A DNA stretch of 64,000 nucleotides. It comes from Pseudoalteromonas luteoviolacea H33-S (GTDB lineage: Bacteria; Pseudomonadota; Gammaproteobacteria; Enterobacterales; Alteromonadaceae). This document shows positions 7,984 through 18,056 of the stretch, in pieces. The notes beneath the pieces were generated by a model. It was not told the origin of the DNA, did not search any database, and saw only the letters and a list, made by a program, of their open reading frames with translations. The DNA lies in contig NZ_AUXY01000063.1 in the NCBI RefSeq assembly GCF_001625695.1, forward strand, positions 28,603 through 92,602. The letters are read 5' to 3'. The stretch's first letter is position 1, and every line of letters starts with the position of its first letter. The position numbers and the translations under genes are program-made.

Positions 7984-10386
7984 ATGAATATGATGCAGGA
8001 AAATATTAGCTCGATTAAAGCGCTATTTAACAAACTGAGATTTACGGTGTTATTTGTGGTACTGCTTGCTAGCGCGCTTGCTGGTGGTGCCTTAGTCAGC
8101 TTAATCGCTTGGCATGCATATGCACCATTGCCCTATGCACAGCCTAATCAATTGATTTGGTTACACGGTAGTATGGTTGATGATAAAGACAGTGTGGTGA
8201 TGGACAAGGCGCTTTCCAATGTCGCAGCCCAATATATCGCCCAGCATGACACTCGGTTGTCTATGGCGACACCTCTACATTACGGCGATGCACTGTATAT
8301 GAACCATACCAGCCAGCCTAAGTTAAATCTAACCTATGCGGAGCCTACGTTTTTTACCTTGTTTGAGCAAAAGTTGGTGCAGGGGCGCTACTTTAGTCAA
8401 GGGCAAGCTGATGGCGTTATACCATTTGAAGCGGTTGTTAGTGAGTGCTTTGCTAAGCGTTATATGCCAAAGCTTTTAGAGCAGCAGAATCATAAACAAG
8501 TGTATAGTATGCAATTAGATCAGCAGACCTTTCAGGTGGTTGGGGTGGTTGCTTGCACTCAAACTGAGCCGCAGATTTACATGCCTAATCGATACACTGA
8601 CGTCTATATTTCTTTTGGACACACAATAGATACACACGCGATGTCACAAGCGCATATTTCAGTGCGGTATAATACGTTTGTTGTTGGACGTTCGGCGACA
8701 GCGCAAATAGGGCAACCCATATCACCTGATATCACAGCGTATTTAGATACCCAGTTTCGGGCTGGATTAGTGGATTTTGGCAGTGCTCTTAATAACCATG
8801 TGCGCTTTGAATATGATGCGTTAAAGCAATATTTAAAAGGAGGTATACAGCAGTCGAGTGATTGGCTGTTGCTGAGCGGCGGTGCGTTCTTATTGATCAC
8901 CTTGATTAATTTGCTGACGTTCTATTTGTTAGACATCAAAAAGCAACAAGCACAACTTGTACTCAAAGCAACACTGGGTGCGCCGCTGACCACATTGCGT
9001 CTGGCACATTATTGGCAGGTAATTATATTGTTCTTACTGTCGGCGATGTGCGCTGTAGTGCTTGTTGAGCTGGGGGTATTTGCGATCCAGATGTTTGGTG
9101 CGCAATCGATTGCCCATTTAGATTGGCTACAGGTTAATCTTCTTCATTATTTCATGATGTTCGCCGTTGCCACCGTATTGGCGCTAGGGTTTGCTGTATT
9201 TGGTTTTAAGCAATTGCCATTTACAAGCCTCTATCAGAATTTGCAAGGTGCAGGAAAAGGTCAAGAAAAGCAATTACCTCAGTGGTTTAGCGTCAGTATA
9301 TTGGTCACTCAGTTGAGCATTGGCATGGTTGTATTATGCATCGGTACTTGGTCGGCCAATTACTTCGGTAGCCAAATGCAGACCCCTTCAGGTATAGAGG
9401 TAGAGGATACCGTGTTTGTTGCCCGTCATCAGGTGTCTTGGCGCCAAGATGAAGCTGCTATCGCAGAGCGCAAGCAACTCTTTCTATCTAATCTTCAAGC
9501 GCTTTCCTCGCACCCTAAAGTCGCTGCTGTTGCTTTGAGTAGCTTAAACCCTTTTGATACCAGCTATTTGGCTCAAATTGGCAAACAGCCCGTGAAGTCA
9601 GCACAGGTAACGATGCACTCACAGTCAGTCGGCGAAGGTTATTTTACGCTGCTTGGGATACCGCTTATTGCAGGCGATACTTTCACACGGTTAGATAGCG
9701 CTCGACGAGAGTCGGTCATCATAAATCGAGCTGCCGCAGAGATACTCGATATTGGGGTCGAAGACATTGGACTAAGTCTCTACGGTCGAAGCGGTCAGCC
9801 TATTAAGTTGCTGGGTATCGTAGACAATATTTATAGTCATGGCAAAGGTGCGCCTGCGACCGTATATTTTCCACATGATTACTTTGAGGGGAATATGGTG
9901 GTTAGGTTTAAACCTAATCAATCCATGTCAAAATTAGAACTATCTCAAGTTTTACAGCAACAGGCACATGGGCAAAGTGTCCGCGAGGTAGTCGGTTTAG
10001 CAACTCATTTATCTGGATTGAATCAGGCGGCTGTACTGAGCTTTTATAGTGGACTTGGGCTAAGCTTTTTAATGATTATGCAAGTACTTGTGGGGTTATA
10101 TGGGTTGCTTGGTAATCTTGTTTTGGCCCAGCAACCAGTCTTGTTAATAAAACAACAAGTTGGTGCAACACGCTTGCAGTTAATTATCGAGCAAATACAC
10201 AGTCGTTTGGTTCATTTTGGTGCCGCCATGTTAATCGCAACAAGTGTAACGCTCGGTTTGGGAGCTTTCTTACCCACGATGGCAAGCAGCCTGCTTCTCA
10301 GTTACCTATGCGCTGTGATTTTATCTTTTATCGTATTGTTTATTATAGAGATTAATCACCTGAGAGGTCAGTTGAAAAAATATTGA
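7984..10386 (+). CDS. MacB/FtsX-type ABC transporter permease with two periplasmic core domains
   Basis: The ATG at 7984 lies 11 nt after an AGGAGG at 7967-7972; a TTG at 7975 is too close to that site. The 800-residue product has an N-terminal membrane span (about 20-40), a large MacB-type periplasmic domain, three spans (about 295-410), another span near 440-460, a second periplasmic domain and three C-terminal spans (about 680-795). This duplicated FtsX layout is typical of mechanotransmission exporters that move peptides, lipoproteins or drugs from the periplasm. The substrate is unknown. Confidence 0.85.
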   Translation: MNMMQENISSIKALFNKLRFTVLFVVLLASALAGGALVSLIAWHAYAPLPYAQPNQLIWLHGSMVDDKDSVVMDKALSNVAAQYIAQHDTRLSMATPLHYGDALYMNHTSQPKLNLTYAEPTFFTLFEQKLVQGRYFSQGQADGVIPFEAVVSECFAKRYMPKLLEQQNHKQVYSMQLDQQTFQVVGVVACTQTEPQIYMPNRYTDVYISFGHTIDTHAMSQAHISVRYNTFVVGRSATAQIGQPISPDITAYLDTQFRAGLVDFGSALNNHVRFEYDALKQYLKGGIQQSSDWLLLSGGAFLLITLINLLTFYLLDIKKQQAQLVLKATLGAPLTTLRLAHYWQVIILFLLSAMCAVVLVELGVFAIQMFGAQSIAHLDWLQVNLLHYFMMFAVATVLALGFAVFGFKQLPFTSLYQNLQGAGKGQEKQLPQWFSVSILVTQLSIGMVVLCIGTWSANYFGSQMQTPSGIEVEDTVFVARHQVSWRQDEAAIAERKQLFLSNLQALSSHPKVAAVALSSLNPFDTSYLAQIGKQPVKSAQVTMHSQSVGEGYFTLLGIPLIAGDTFTRLDSARRESVIINRAAAEILDIGVEDIGLSLYGRSGQPIKLLGIVDNIYSHGKGAPATVYFPHDYFEGNMVVRFKPNQSMSKLELSQVLQQQAHGQSVREVVGLATHLSGLNQAAVLSFYSGLGLSFLMIMQVLVGLYGLLGNLVLAQQPVLLIKQQVGATRLQLIIEQIHSRLVHFGAAMLIATSVTLGLGAFLPTMASSLLLSYLCAVILSFIVLFIIEINHLRGQLKKY

Positions 10387-10390
10387 AAGG

Positions 10391-10409
10391 TTGTAACAGA
10401 TTCTTACAA
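10391..10409. promoter_or_regulatory. Inverted repeat upstream of RND efflux genes
   Basis: TTGTAA at 10391-10396 and TTACAA at 10404-10409 form a perfect 6-bp inverted repeat with a 7-nt centre, in the 89-bp gap before the RND adaptor. A run of eight G (10423-10430) and a TAATAT -10-like box (10440-10445) follow. It is a plausible operator for a local repressor, but no regulator gene is adjacent. Confidence 0.35.
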
Positions 10410-10475
10410 ATGTCACACCCTAGGGGGGGGAAATCTTGTTAATATAGCGCTAGGAAATTATCAATAGGTACAGTC

Positions 10476-11642
10476 ATGCAAGCAAAAATACTGAAATGGA
10501 TATTACCCTTCGCTGCGTTGGGTATTGGTATCATTGGGTTTATGGGCATAAATGCCGTGGCCAAAAATGATGATGAGTCTGACGTAGTGGATACGCGACC
10601 AATTGTTGAAGTTGAAGCGATTGAGGCACAAGATCATCAAGTTGTGATCAATAGCTATGGTGAAGTCGTGCCATTAGACCAAACTATGTTATCCGTGCAG
10701 GTGTCGGGAGAAATAGAGTATTGGCATCCAAAGTTTGTCACCGGCGGCATTGTCAGTAAAGGCGATGTATTACTGCGTATTGAAAAAGATAACTATGAAG
10801 CTGCGGTGTTGCAGGCGGAAGCTGCTTTATCGAGTGCTCAAGCTCAGTTAATCGAAGAGCAAGCCTTGGCAGATGTCGCGGCTGACGAAGCGAAGCGTTT
10901 TCCTAACAAGAAGCACACAGACTTATTTTTGCGCAAACCTCAGTTGCTGAGTGCGCATGCCGCGGTGAAGTCGGCAAAAGCGGCGCTAAAAAGAGCGCAG
11001 CGTGATCTAGATAATTGTGATGTCGTTGCCCCTTTCAATGCATTAATTGTATCGAGAGAAGTGGGGTTAGGCCAATTTGTCAGTACCGGCAGCCCGGTGG
11101 CACAATTAAACAACATTGAGCAAGCTGAAGTGGTGATCCCTATCGCGGGATTTGACTCAATCTTTTTACCTGAACAAGTGTCTGGCTTAAAAGCCACATT
11201 GACGCAAAAAGGCGTGAATGGCTTTACTCGTGACGCTTATATCCACCGTGATCTTGGTGTGGTTGATCAGCAAACACGTATGAGTAGTTTAGTGGTACGT
11301 ATTGAAGATCCGTACGGCTTAACCAGCAGCAAGCCTAAAGTGAAGTTTGGTACATATGTACAGGTTCAATTTAAGGGTGAGACGTTACGTCAAATCTATC
11401 GCCTTCCGCAGGAATTAGTGAATAATCAGACCGTATGGTTACTTAACGAAGAAGCACAACTAGAGCCGCGCCCAGTGCAAGTGATCCGTGAGGAAGGCAT
11501 GTACTACCTAGTAGGTGAAGGGCTATCTAATAGCGATAAAGTTGTGGTGACACTACCTGAATACCCGCAACGCGGTATGGCTGTTAAAGTTGCAGGCCCT
11601 AAAGAAAATGAGACAGAGTCAGATAATGCGGGAAAGCTGTAA
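10476..11642 (+). CDS. RND efflux periplasmic adaptor (membrane fusion protein)
   Basis: A 388-residue membrane fusion protein with one N-terminal membrane segment (about 8-28), a lipoyl half (about 60-105), a short helical hairpin (about 105-165), the second lipoyl half (VAPFNALIVSREVGLGQFVS), then beta-barrel and membrane-proximal domains. It should connect the RND pump encoded 16 nt downstream with an outer-membrane channel. Substrate specificity cannot be read from sequence. Confidence 0.88.
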   Translation: MQAKILKWILPFAALGIGIIGFMGINAVAKNDDESDVVDTRPIVEVEAIEAQDHQVVINSYGEVVPLDQTMLSVQVSGEIEYWHPKFVTGGIVSKGDVLLRIEKDNYEAAVLQAEAALSSAQAQLIEEQALADVAADEAKRFPNKKHTDLFLRKPQLLSAHAAVKSAKAALKRAQRDLDNCDVVAPFNALIVSREVGLGQFVSTGSPVAQLNNIEQAEVVIPIAGFDSIFLPEQVSGLKATLTQKGVNGFTRDAYIHRDLGVVDQQTRMSSLVVRIEDPYGLTSSKPKVKFGTYVQVQFKGETLRQIYRLPQELVNNQTVWLLNEEAQLEPRPVQVIREEGMYYLVGEGLSNSDKVVVTLPEYPQRGMAVKVAGPKENETESDNAGKL

Positions 11643-11658
11643 CAGCAGGGAATGAACT

Positions 11659-14600
11659 ATGAGTGAGCAAATAAAAACATCCCAAAAGGGGTTAATTGCC
11701 TATTTTGCGCATAACCCCGTCGCGGCGAATCTGATGATGGTCTTTATCCTGATAATGGGTATTGTGAGCTATTTTACGATTCAGCGACAAATGTTTCCGA
11801 GTATCGAGCTGAATTTTGTCAGCATTAATGCAAGTTACCCCGGCGCATCGCCGCAGGAAATTGAAGAAAGCATTCTGATCAAGATCGAAGAATCTTTGAA
11901 AGATGTGACTGAAATCGACAAAGGCGTTTATCGAGCGCGCCGTGGCAGCGGTAGTGTGCAGTTAGAAATCGACACCAGCGCTGATTTAAGCGATGTGGTT
12001 GAAAAGGTGCGAACCCGAGTTGATGGGATTGCGACGTTTCCAGCAGCTATGGAGCCGATCCGTGTACAACAAGTGGAGTTTCGTCAAGATGTGATCCAAA
12101 TGGCACTGGCTGCAGATATCCCATTAAAGGATCTTAAACCACTTGCCAAAGAAGTTGAAGATGAGCTGTTACAGCTATCCAATGTATCCTTGGTTGAGCG
12201 CAGCACCCCTGCGTATGAAATCGCGATTGAGATTGACCCTGACACACTACGCCGTTACGGCTTGACCATTAGCGATGTGAGTAATTCAATTCGCAGATAC
12301 TCAGCCAATATCTCAGCCGGTGAAGTACGTACAGATGCTGGGATTATTTCAGTGCGGGTTGAAAACCAAAAATACCGTGGAGATGAATTCAAACGCATCC
12401 CTGTCAAAGTGGGTGATAACGGCGCAAAAGTCTATCTACAAGACGTTGCGGTGATCAAAGATGAGTTTGTTGAAGGTGAGTTTTACTTTAAACAAAATGG
12501 CATCAATGCCGCATTCTTATCAGTCAAAGCAACCAAAGACCAAAATATGATCCCAGTTGCTAAAACAGTCCACGCTTATATTGAAGAAAAAAATAAGACA
12601 CTACCGGCTGGCATGTCACTCACACCTATCGTAGACATGACTTACTACCTCGATGCACGTCTTGAAATGATGAAAAAGAATATGCTGCAAGGGGCGCTGT
12701 TAGTGGCCATTATGTTATCCGTCTTCTTGCGCTTTAAGCTTGCTCTATGGGTGATGATCGGATTACCAGTGTGCTTCTTGGGGGCCATTATGCTGATGCC
12801 TGCATTTGGCGTGAGTATTAATATTGTGTCCTTGTTCGCATTCATCATGGTACTGGGGATTGTGGTTGATGATGCCATCGTCATAGGAGAGGCCGCCTAT
12901 ACCGAAGTTGAACGCAGTGGTCCAAGTGTCGACAGTGTTGTACGTGGTGCAAAACGCGTTGCCACTCCTGCGACATTCGGAGTCTTGACGACCATGGCGG
13001 TATTTGCGCCGATGATCATGTCCAGTGGGCCTCAAGGCGCTTTCTTTAAATCGATTTCTATTGTAGTGATATTGTGTCTGATATTCAGTTTAATTGAGTC
13101 AAAATGGATATTACCTGCTCACATAGGTCATACTAAATTTAAGCCGCTGCGTGAAAACAGCCGACGCGCTAAGTTTAACAAGCATTTCTTTGCATTTGTG
13201 AATGGACCTTATCGTAATTTTGTTGAAAAAGCAGTGGAGTGGCGCTGGGCGGTATTCTGCGGTTTTATTGCTATTTTCCTTGTGAGTATGTCATTGATCA
13301 CCTCGAATCAAGTGCGCTTTATCCCGTTACCGAAAGTGCCACATGACTTCCCACAAGTGAAAGTCATGCTCAATGATAATGTGTCTGATGAGCAGACGAT
13401 GGCGGCACTGCAGCAAATCGAAACTATGATGCTGACTGTAGACAAAGACATCGAGCGTGAGCATGGCCAAAAGATGGTGAAAGACATCTTGGTATGGAAT
13501 GAAGGCCGTAGTGAAGGTAATGTGCTCGCCGTACTTGTTGATGAAGACTTGCGTCCATTTGATGCTTTTGAATTGTCCCGCCGCTGGCGTGAAGCCATGC
13601 CCACAATTCCTGGTGTTAAATCGTTACTTGTCATTGATGATGTCAATGATCAGGGCAGTGGTGATGGTGAGTTTGGCTACCTGATTTATGGGCCAGATAT
13701 TGATACGCTCAATGCTGCGGGCAGACAATTTATTTCTATGCTGCAACAAGAAAAAGGTTTGTTTGACATCAGTTCAACCATAGATCCACCGAGTAAAGAA
13801 ATGCAGTTGTCGCTTAAGCCAGTGGCCTATGACTTAGGTTTGAATTTGGCTGATGTGGCTAACCAGATTGGTGATAGCTTCTATGGTGGTGAGGCGCAGC
13901 GTCTGATCCGTGATGGTGAAGAAATACGAGTGATGGTGCGCTATCCAAAACTGGATAGAGAAGCGGTAGCGTCGCTGAAATATGCGCTGATCAAAACACC
14001 GGATGGTCGTGAAGTGGTGCTGGGTGATGTGGTTGAATTTACTGAAAAGCCGGGTGTGAGTTATATCCGCCGTGAAGGTGGTTATCGTACCGTGTATGTC
14101 TATGGCAGCATTGATGAGCAGGCAATTGAGCCTTCCGCGGTTGTTGATAACATCAAAGAAAACCTATTGCCTAAGTTATTTGAGCAGTTCCCAGGCGTGA
14201 AAACTGAACTTGGTGGCTCTGTAGAAGAGACGCAAGCGCAAGCCGATGAGCAGATCATGTTCTTTGCTGCGGGTATGATGATTGTATACATCTTGCTGGC
14301 AGTGCCATTGAAGAGTTACTCTCAGCCGCTGATTATCATGTCGGTTATTCCATTTAGCTTGATTGGTGCAGTTTGGGGTCACTGGTTAAATGGCTTAGAC
14401 ATGAGCATGATGTCGACCTTTGGTCTCATTGCAGCTGCCGGGGTTGTTATTAATGACTCCTTGGTGATGACCGACTATGTCAACCAAGTACGCAAAGAAG
14501 GCGTGAGGCTCAAAGATGCGGTGATTGAGGCTGGGTGTGCGCGCTTTAGAGCAATCACCTTGACGTCCATTACAACGTTTGCAGGTGTGACACCGATCAT

Positions 14601-14799
14601 CTTCGAAACCAGTTTACAAGCTAAGTTTGTTATCCCAATGGCGATTTCACTTGGTTTCGCGGTCTTGTTTGCAACGTTAATTACCTTGATATTAGTACCT
14701 TGCTTGTACATTATTTTGGTGGATATTAAGAGTGCTTTTTCGAAGCTTGGACAATCGACGAAACGCTTCAAGAAAGACTCGACTCAGTCGGCAGTATAG
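11659..14799 (+). CDS. RND family efflux transporter permease (AcrB-like)
   Basis: A 1046-residue proton-driven pump with the two-fold RND repeat: a first membrane span at about 20-38 (AANLMMVFILIMGIVSYFTI), a large periplasmic loop, spans at about 335-560, a second periplasmic loop and spans at about 870-1030. The transmembrane charge-relay region shows the adjacent Asp pair in GIVVDDAIVIGEA, matching the AcrB family. It forms a two-gene operon with the adaptor; no outer-membrane factor is present. A strong terminator follows. Confidence 0.92.
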   Translation: MSEQIKTSQKGLIAYFAHNPVAANLMMVFILIMGIVSYFTIQRQMFPSIELNFVSINASYPGASPQEIEESILIKIEESLKDVTEIDKGVYRARRGSGSVQLEIDTSADLSDVVEKVRTRVDGIATFPAAMEPIRVQQVEFRQDVIQMALAADIPLKDLKPLAKEVEDELLQLSNVSLVERSTPAYEIAIEIDPDTLRRYGLTISDVSNSIRRYSANISAGEVRTDAGIISVRVENQKYRGDEFKRIPVKVGDNGAKVYLQDVAVIKDEFVEGEFYFKQNGINAAFLSVKATKDQNMIPVAKTVHAYIEEKNKTLPAGMSLTPIVDMTYYLDARLEMMKKNMLQGALLVAIMLSVFLRFKLALWVMIGLPVCFLGAIMLMPAFGVSINIVSLFAFIMVLGIVVDDAIVIGEAAYTEVERSGPSVDSVVRGAKRVATPATFGVLTTMAVFAPMIMSSGPQGAFFKSISIVVILCLIFSLIESKWILPAHIGHTKFKPLRENSRRAKFNKHFFAFVNGPYRNFVEKAVEWRWAVFCGFIAIFLVSMSLITSNQVRFIPLPKVPHDFPQVKVMLNDNVSDEQTMAALQQIETMMLTVDKDIEREHGQKMVKDILVWNEGRSEGNVLAVLVDEDLRPFDAFELSRRWREAMPTIPGVKSLLVIDDVNDQGSGDGEFGYLIYGPDIDTLNAAGRQFISMLQQEKGLFDISSTIDPPSKEMQLSLKPVAYDLGLNLADVANQIGDSFYGGEAQRLIRDGEEIRVMVRYPKLDREAVASLKYALIKTPDGREVVLGDVVEFTEKPGVSYIRREGGYRTVYVYGSIDEQAIEPSAVVDNIKENLLPKLFEQFPGVKTELGGSVEETQAQADEQIMFFAAGMMIVYILLAVPLKSYSQPLIIMSVIPFSLIGAVWGHWLNGLDMSMMSTFGLIAAAGVVINDSLVMTDYVNQVRKEGVRLKDAVIEAGCARFRAITLTSITTFAGVTPIIFETSLQAKFVIPMAISLGFAVLFATLITLILVPCLYIILVDIKSAFSKLGQSTKRFKKDSTQSAV

Positions 14800-14818
14800 T
14801 CGATAGTCAATATATTAA

Positions 14819-14844
14819 AGCCCAGCGCCATGCTGGGCTTTTTC
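14819..14844 (+). terminator. Rho-independent terminator of the RND operon
   Basis: AGCCCAGC and GCTGGGCT pair over 8 bp around the loop GCCAT, followed by TTTTT. It is 19 nt beyond the RND permease stop. Confidence 0.9.
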
Positions 14845-14958
14845 ATTTCTAACTTTCTAATTAGATGTGCTATTCCGTTTTGATATTTAAAGTTATAAAG
14901 TAACACTTTCTACCTTCGTCTTAAGTTTTAGCTGACGTTTCATTTAACGTTAAAATTT

Positions 14959-15003
14959 GGCCTAAACAGTAGATGTATTTGTTACTGTTTGGCGTACTAG
15001 GCC
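14959..15003. repeat. Nested inverted repeat upstream of oligopeptidase B
   Basis: GGCCTAAACAGTA (14959-14971) can pair with TACTGTTT (14983-14990) and, after an 8-nt bulge, AGGCC (14999-15003). This is a 13-bp stem with an 11-nt loop. There is no T-tract, so it is not a classical terminator. It may be an operator or an mRNA structure in the 279-bp gap before the peptidase gene. Confidence 0.45.
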
Positions 15004-15078
15004 AGTTATGGCACAAAGCTGTACCTCACCTTTAGCTATGTTAGACTGGATGAATAATAACAAATCAGGAACATCTAT

Positions 15079-17145
15079 ATGACCAAAGCGCTTACCCCGC
15101 CAGTGGCAAAAAAAGTACCCCATGATATGGAAATACACGGGCATCAAAGGACAGATAACTATTACTGGATGCGCGATGATGAGCGTCAAAATGACGAGAT
15201 ATTAGCTCACTTAAAAGCAGAAAATGAGTATTGTGAAGCGATAATGCAACCGCATAAAGGTTTGCAGGCAACACTATTTGAGGAAATGAAAGGGCGTATC
15301 GTCAAAGATGATTCTTCTGTGCCAGTAAAAGATGGCCGCTATTGGTATACCAATGAGGTAAGTGGTGAGGAAGAGTATGGTCGTCATTATCGTGCCTTGA
15401 ATGAAGCGATGGACGACAAAACTTTATTACTCGATGTGAATGAGTTGGCTAAAGCATTTGAATTTTATGAACTCGCCGATATGGCTGTGAGTCCAGATGA
15501 TGATCTACTTGCATACAGTGAAGATACAGATGGTCGAAGAATTTATACGATAAAGTTTAAAGATCTGAATACTGGCCAAATGCTGGAAGATTGCTTGGTT
15601 GAAACTGAAGGCGAAGTGGTTTGGGCAAATGATAATCGCACGGTCTTTTATGTGAAAAAAGATCTGCAAACCTTGCTGGGATTCCAAGTTTACCGCCATG
15701 TACTTGGTACACCGCAAAGTGACGATGTCTTGGTGTATGAAGAGCAAGACCGCCAATACTACATGGGTCTTGGTAAAAGCCGTGATGAGAGCCAAATTTA
15801 TATTTACTTGTCTGCGACAGAGACGAGCGATGTGCTTTATCTCGATGCTGAGCAACCGATGGGCGAGTTCAAGCGCTTGTTAGCACGACAAGAAGGGCAT
15901 GAATATGGCCTTGATAAGTTTGGTGAGCACTATTATTTGTTGACCAACAGTGATGCAAAGAATTTTCGCATGGTGCGAGCTGGCTTAGACGTGGTGAACG
16001 ATCCTAGCCAGTGGGAAGAGTTGATTGCGCACCGTGAACATGTCCTTCTAGAGGGATTGGAGTTATTTGAGTCACACTTTGTGATCACTGAGCGAGAGAT
16101 GGGTCAAATCCGTTTTGTCATTCATGATTATACGGGGGCAAGTTACCAATTAGGCTTTGATGATGAGTGTTACTATGCGGGGGTTGGCTATAACCCAGAA
16201 CCAAAATCAAACTCGGTACGCATCACTTACTCTAGTTTGACGACGCCAAGTAGTGTCTATGAATGTGATTTGGCAACAGGCCAAAAAACCTTGAAAAAGC
16301 AAGTCAAAGTGCTAGGGGATTTTAAACCTCAGGATTACGCATCTGAGCGCTTACACATTACAGCGCGTGACGGCGAGAAAGTGCCTGTCTCTATTGTTTA
16401 TCGAAAGTCGATGTTTAATAAAGATGGCACAAATCCATTATTACAATATGGCTATGGAGCTTATGGCTATACTGTTGACCCAACTTTCTCAAGTACGACT
16501 TTGAGCTTGTTGGATAGGGGCTTTGTTTATGTTATCGCCCATATCAGGGGTTCAGAAATGCTGGGCCGTCAATGGTATGAAAATGGTAAAAAAGCCCATA
16601 AAGAGAATAGCTTCAACGACTTCGTGGATGTCACTCGTGCATTAGTCGAGCAGCAATATGGTGCGGCAGATAAAATCTTTGCATCGGGTGGTAGCGCGGG
16701 TGGTCTATTGATGGGCGCGGTAATGAACCAAGCGCCTGAGCTGTATTTAGGAATTGGTTGTCATGTGCCATTTTTAGATGTACTGACCACCATGTTGGAT
16801 GAGTCTATTCCTCTCACAACCAATGAGTATGATGAGTGGGGGAATCCAAATTACTTGGCTGACTATGAGAGTATTTTGTCTTACTCGCCTTATGACAATT
16901 TAGCTGCTAAGCACTATCCTAATACACTAGTAACAACAGGTCTGCATGACTCACAAGTACAATATTGGGAGCCTATGAAGTGGGTTGCTAAGCTCAGAGA
17001 GCTTAAAACGGATGATAACGTATTGGTGTTTAAAACAGACATGGACTCTGGACATGGTGGTGCGTCTGGCAGGTTTAAGAGTTTAAATGAGAAAGCGTTG
17101 GAAATGGCCTTTTTTATCTCTTTGTTACCACAGCAGGCTGACTAA
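15079..17145 (+). CDS. ptrB: Oligopeptidase B (S9A serine peptidase)
   Basis: At 688 residues it is close to E. coli PtrB (686). The N-terminal beta-propeller restricts entry to short peptides; the C-terminal alpha/beta-hydrolase domain carries Ser539 (GGSAGG), Asp624 (GLHDSQVQYWEP) and His659 (DSGHGGASGR). The family cleaves after Arg and Lys in oligopeptides in the cytoplasm. There is no signal peptide. The start has an AGGAA site about 8 nt upstream. It is monocistronic or read together with the small STAS-like gene that follows. Confidence 0.93.
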   Translation: MTKALTPPVAKKVPHDMEIHGHQRTDNYYWMRDDERQNDEILAHLKAENEYCEAIMQPHKGLQATLFEEMKGRIVKDDSSVPVKDGRYWYTNEVSGEEEYGRHYRALNEAMDDKTLLLDVNELAKAFEFYELADMAVSPDDDLLAYSEDTDGRRIYTIKFKDLNTGQMLEDCLVETEGEVVWANDNRTVFYVKKDLQTLLGFQVYRHVLGTPQSDDVLVYEEQDRQYYMGLGKSRDESQIYIYLSATETSDVLYLDAEQPMGEFKRLLARQEGHEYGLDKFGEHYYLLTNSDAKNFRMVRAGLDVVNDPSQWEELIAHREHVLLEGLELFESHFVITEREMGQIRFVIHDYTGASYQLGFDDECYYAGVGYNPEPKSNSVRITYSSLTTPSSVYECDLATGQKTLKKQVKVLGDFKPQDYASERLHITARDGEKVPVSIVYRKSMFNKDGTNPLLQYGYGAYGYTVDPTFSSTTLSLLDRGFVYVIAHIRGSEMLGRQWYENGKKAHKENSFNDFVDVTRALVEQQYGAADKIFASGGSAGGLLMGAVMNQAPELYLGIGCHVPFLDVLTTMLDESIPLTTNEYDEWGNPNYLADYESILSYSPYDNLAAKHYPNTLVTTGLHDSQVQYWEPMKWVAKLRELKTDDNVLVFKTDMDSGHGGASGRFKSLNEKALEMAFFISLLPQQAD

Positions 17146-17190
17146 TTGATTTGGTGATTGACTTCGCGTATTGAGTTTTAGGGGGACAGT

Positions 17191-17592
17191 GTGTTTTCAG
17201 TACATGGACAGTGGCAAATAGACATTACTCCACCGACGGTTTTTGTAAACCTAGTGGGTGCATTCAATAGCGAAGGCGTCGCTGCGTTGGTGCAAGAAGC
17301 ACGCACGCGTTGGCAAGACTATCAGCCTGGTCAATTACACTGTGCTGTCGTTAATCTCAGCCAGTTTGAAATGACCACTGCTGATAGCATTGCTGCACTG
17401 AAAGCCTACTGCAAAGACATGGAACAGCGTGGTTATCGTCAGATTGACTACATTGGCATTGACGCCCTAACCCGAAAATTCATTTGTGAGTTGTGGACAG
17501 AGAGTGACATCAAGGTACAGATGTACCTTGATGTGGCAGCCTATCTGAGCCAGCATCCGAGCTATCGCGGTGCCGCCTCATGGTTGGATTAG
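17191..17592 (+). CDS. STAS-like small cytoplasmic protein, 133 aa
   Basis: The GTG start follows GGGGGA at 17181-17186. The sequence alternates short beta strands and helices (VFVNLVGAFN, HCAVVNLSQF, IDYIGID), resembling a STAS/SpoIIAA fold, but no phosphorylatable Ser motif is clear. Function unknown. Its stop codon (17590-17592) overlaps the stop codon of the convergent dps-like gene (17589-17591), leaving no room for a terminator between them. Confidence 0.6.
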   Translation: MFSVHGQWQIDITPPTVFVNLVGAFNSEGVAALVQEARTRWQDYQPGQLHCAVVNLSQFEMTTADSIAALKAYCKDMEQRGYRQIDYIGIDALTRKFICELWTESDIKVQMYLDVAAYLSQHPSYRGAASWLD

Positions 17593-18056
17593 CCTAAATA
17601 AGCCTTGAGCATCCAGACTAACTTTTCTTGCTCCGTGATGTAATCTCCCATGAGAGACGCGGTGCCCTCGTCCTCGGCATCAGCGGCTTGCGCCAATATA
17701 GTACGTTGCGACTTAATGAGTTGAGTAAAGCCAGCAAGCAGGGTTGCGACTGCTTCAGGGCCATTTTGAATATCTTTTGCTTCGGCAATTTCACTGGCGT
17801 TGAGGTAATCGCTAAATGCATGCAGTGGGATGCCTTCAATGGTTAAGATACGCTCTGCTAATTCGTCCACTTTGAGTAATAGCTGGTTGTAAATTTCTTC
17901 AAATTTAACGTGTAGTTCAAAAAACTCTCTCCCTTTGATGTTCCAGTGGAAGCTGCGCGCATTCATATATTGGATCTGGTAGCTACTTAAAAGCACGTTT
18001 AATGCTGCAACCAGTTGCTCACTTTTCTGTTTGTCTAACCCTATGCTATTTGTCAT
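17589..18056 (-). CDS. dps: Dps family ferritin-like DNA-binding/iron-storage protein
   Basis: A 155-residue Dps homologue. The ferroxidase-site residues at subunit interfaces are present: the His of RSFHWNIKG, and Asp/Glu in the helix HVKFEEIYNQLLLKVDELAER. Dps dodecamers oxidise Fe(II) with peroxide and store ferric iron. The N-terminus is short with little Lys/Arg, so DNA binding may be weak. It lies on the opposite strand to the flanking genes; its promoter must be in 18057-18200. Confidence 0.9.
   Translation of the reverse strand: MTNSIGLDKQKSEQLVAALNVLLSSYQIQYMNARSFHWNIKGREFFELHVKFEEIYNQLLLKVDELAERILTIEGIPLHAFSDYLNASEIAEAKDIQNGPEAVATLLAGFTQLIKSQRTILAQAADAEDEGTASLMGDYITEQEKLVWMLKAYLG

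Noticed and set aside
13308..13646. 112-codon minus-strand ORF inside the RND permease gene
   Set aside because: Low-complexity Ser/Thr-rich translation typical of an antisense shadow.
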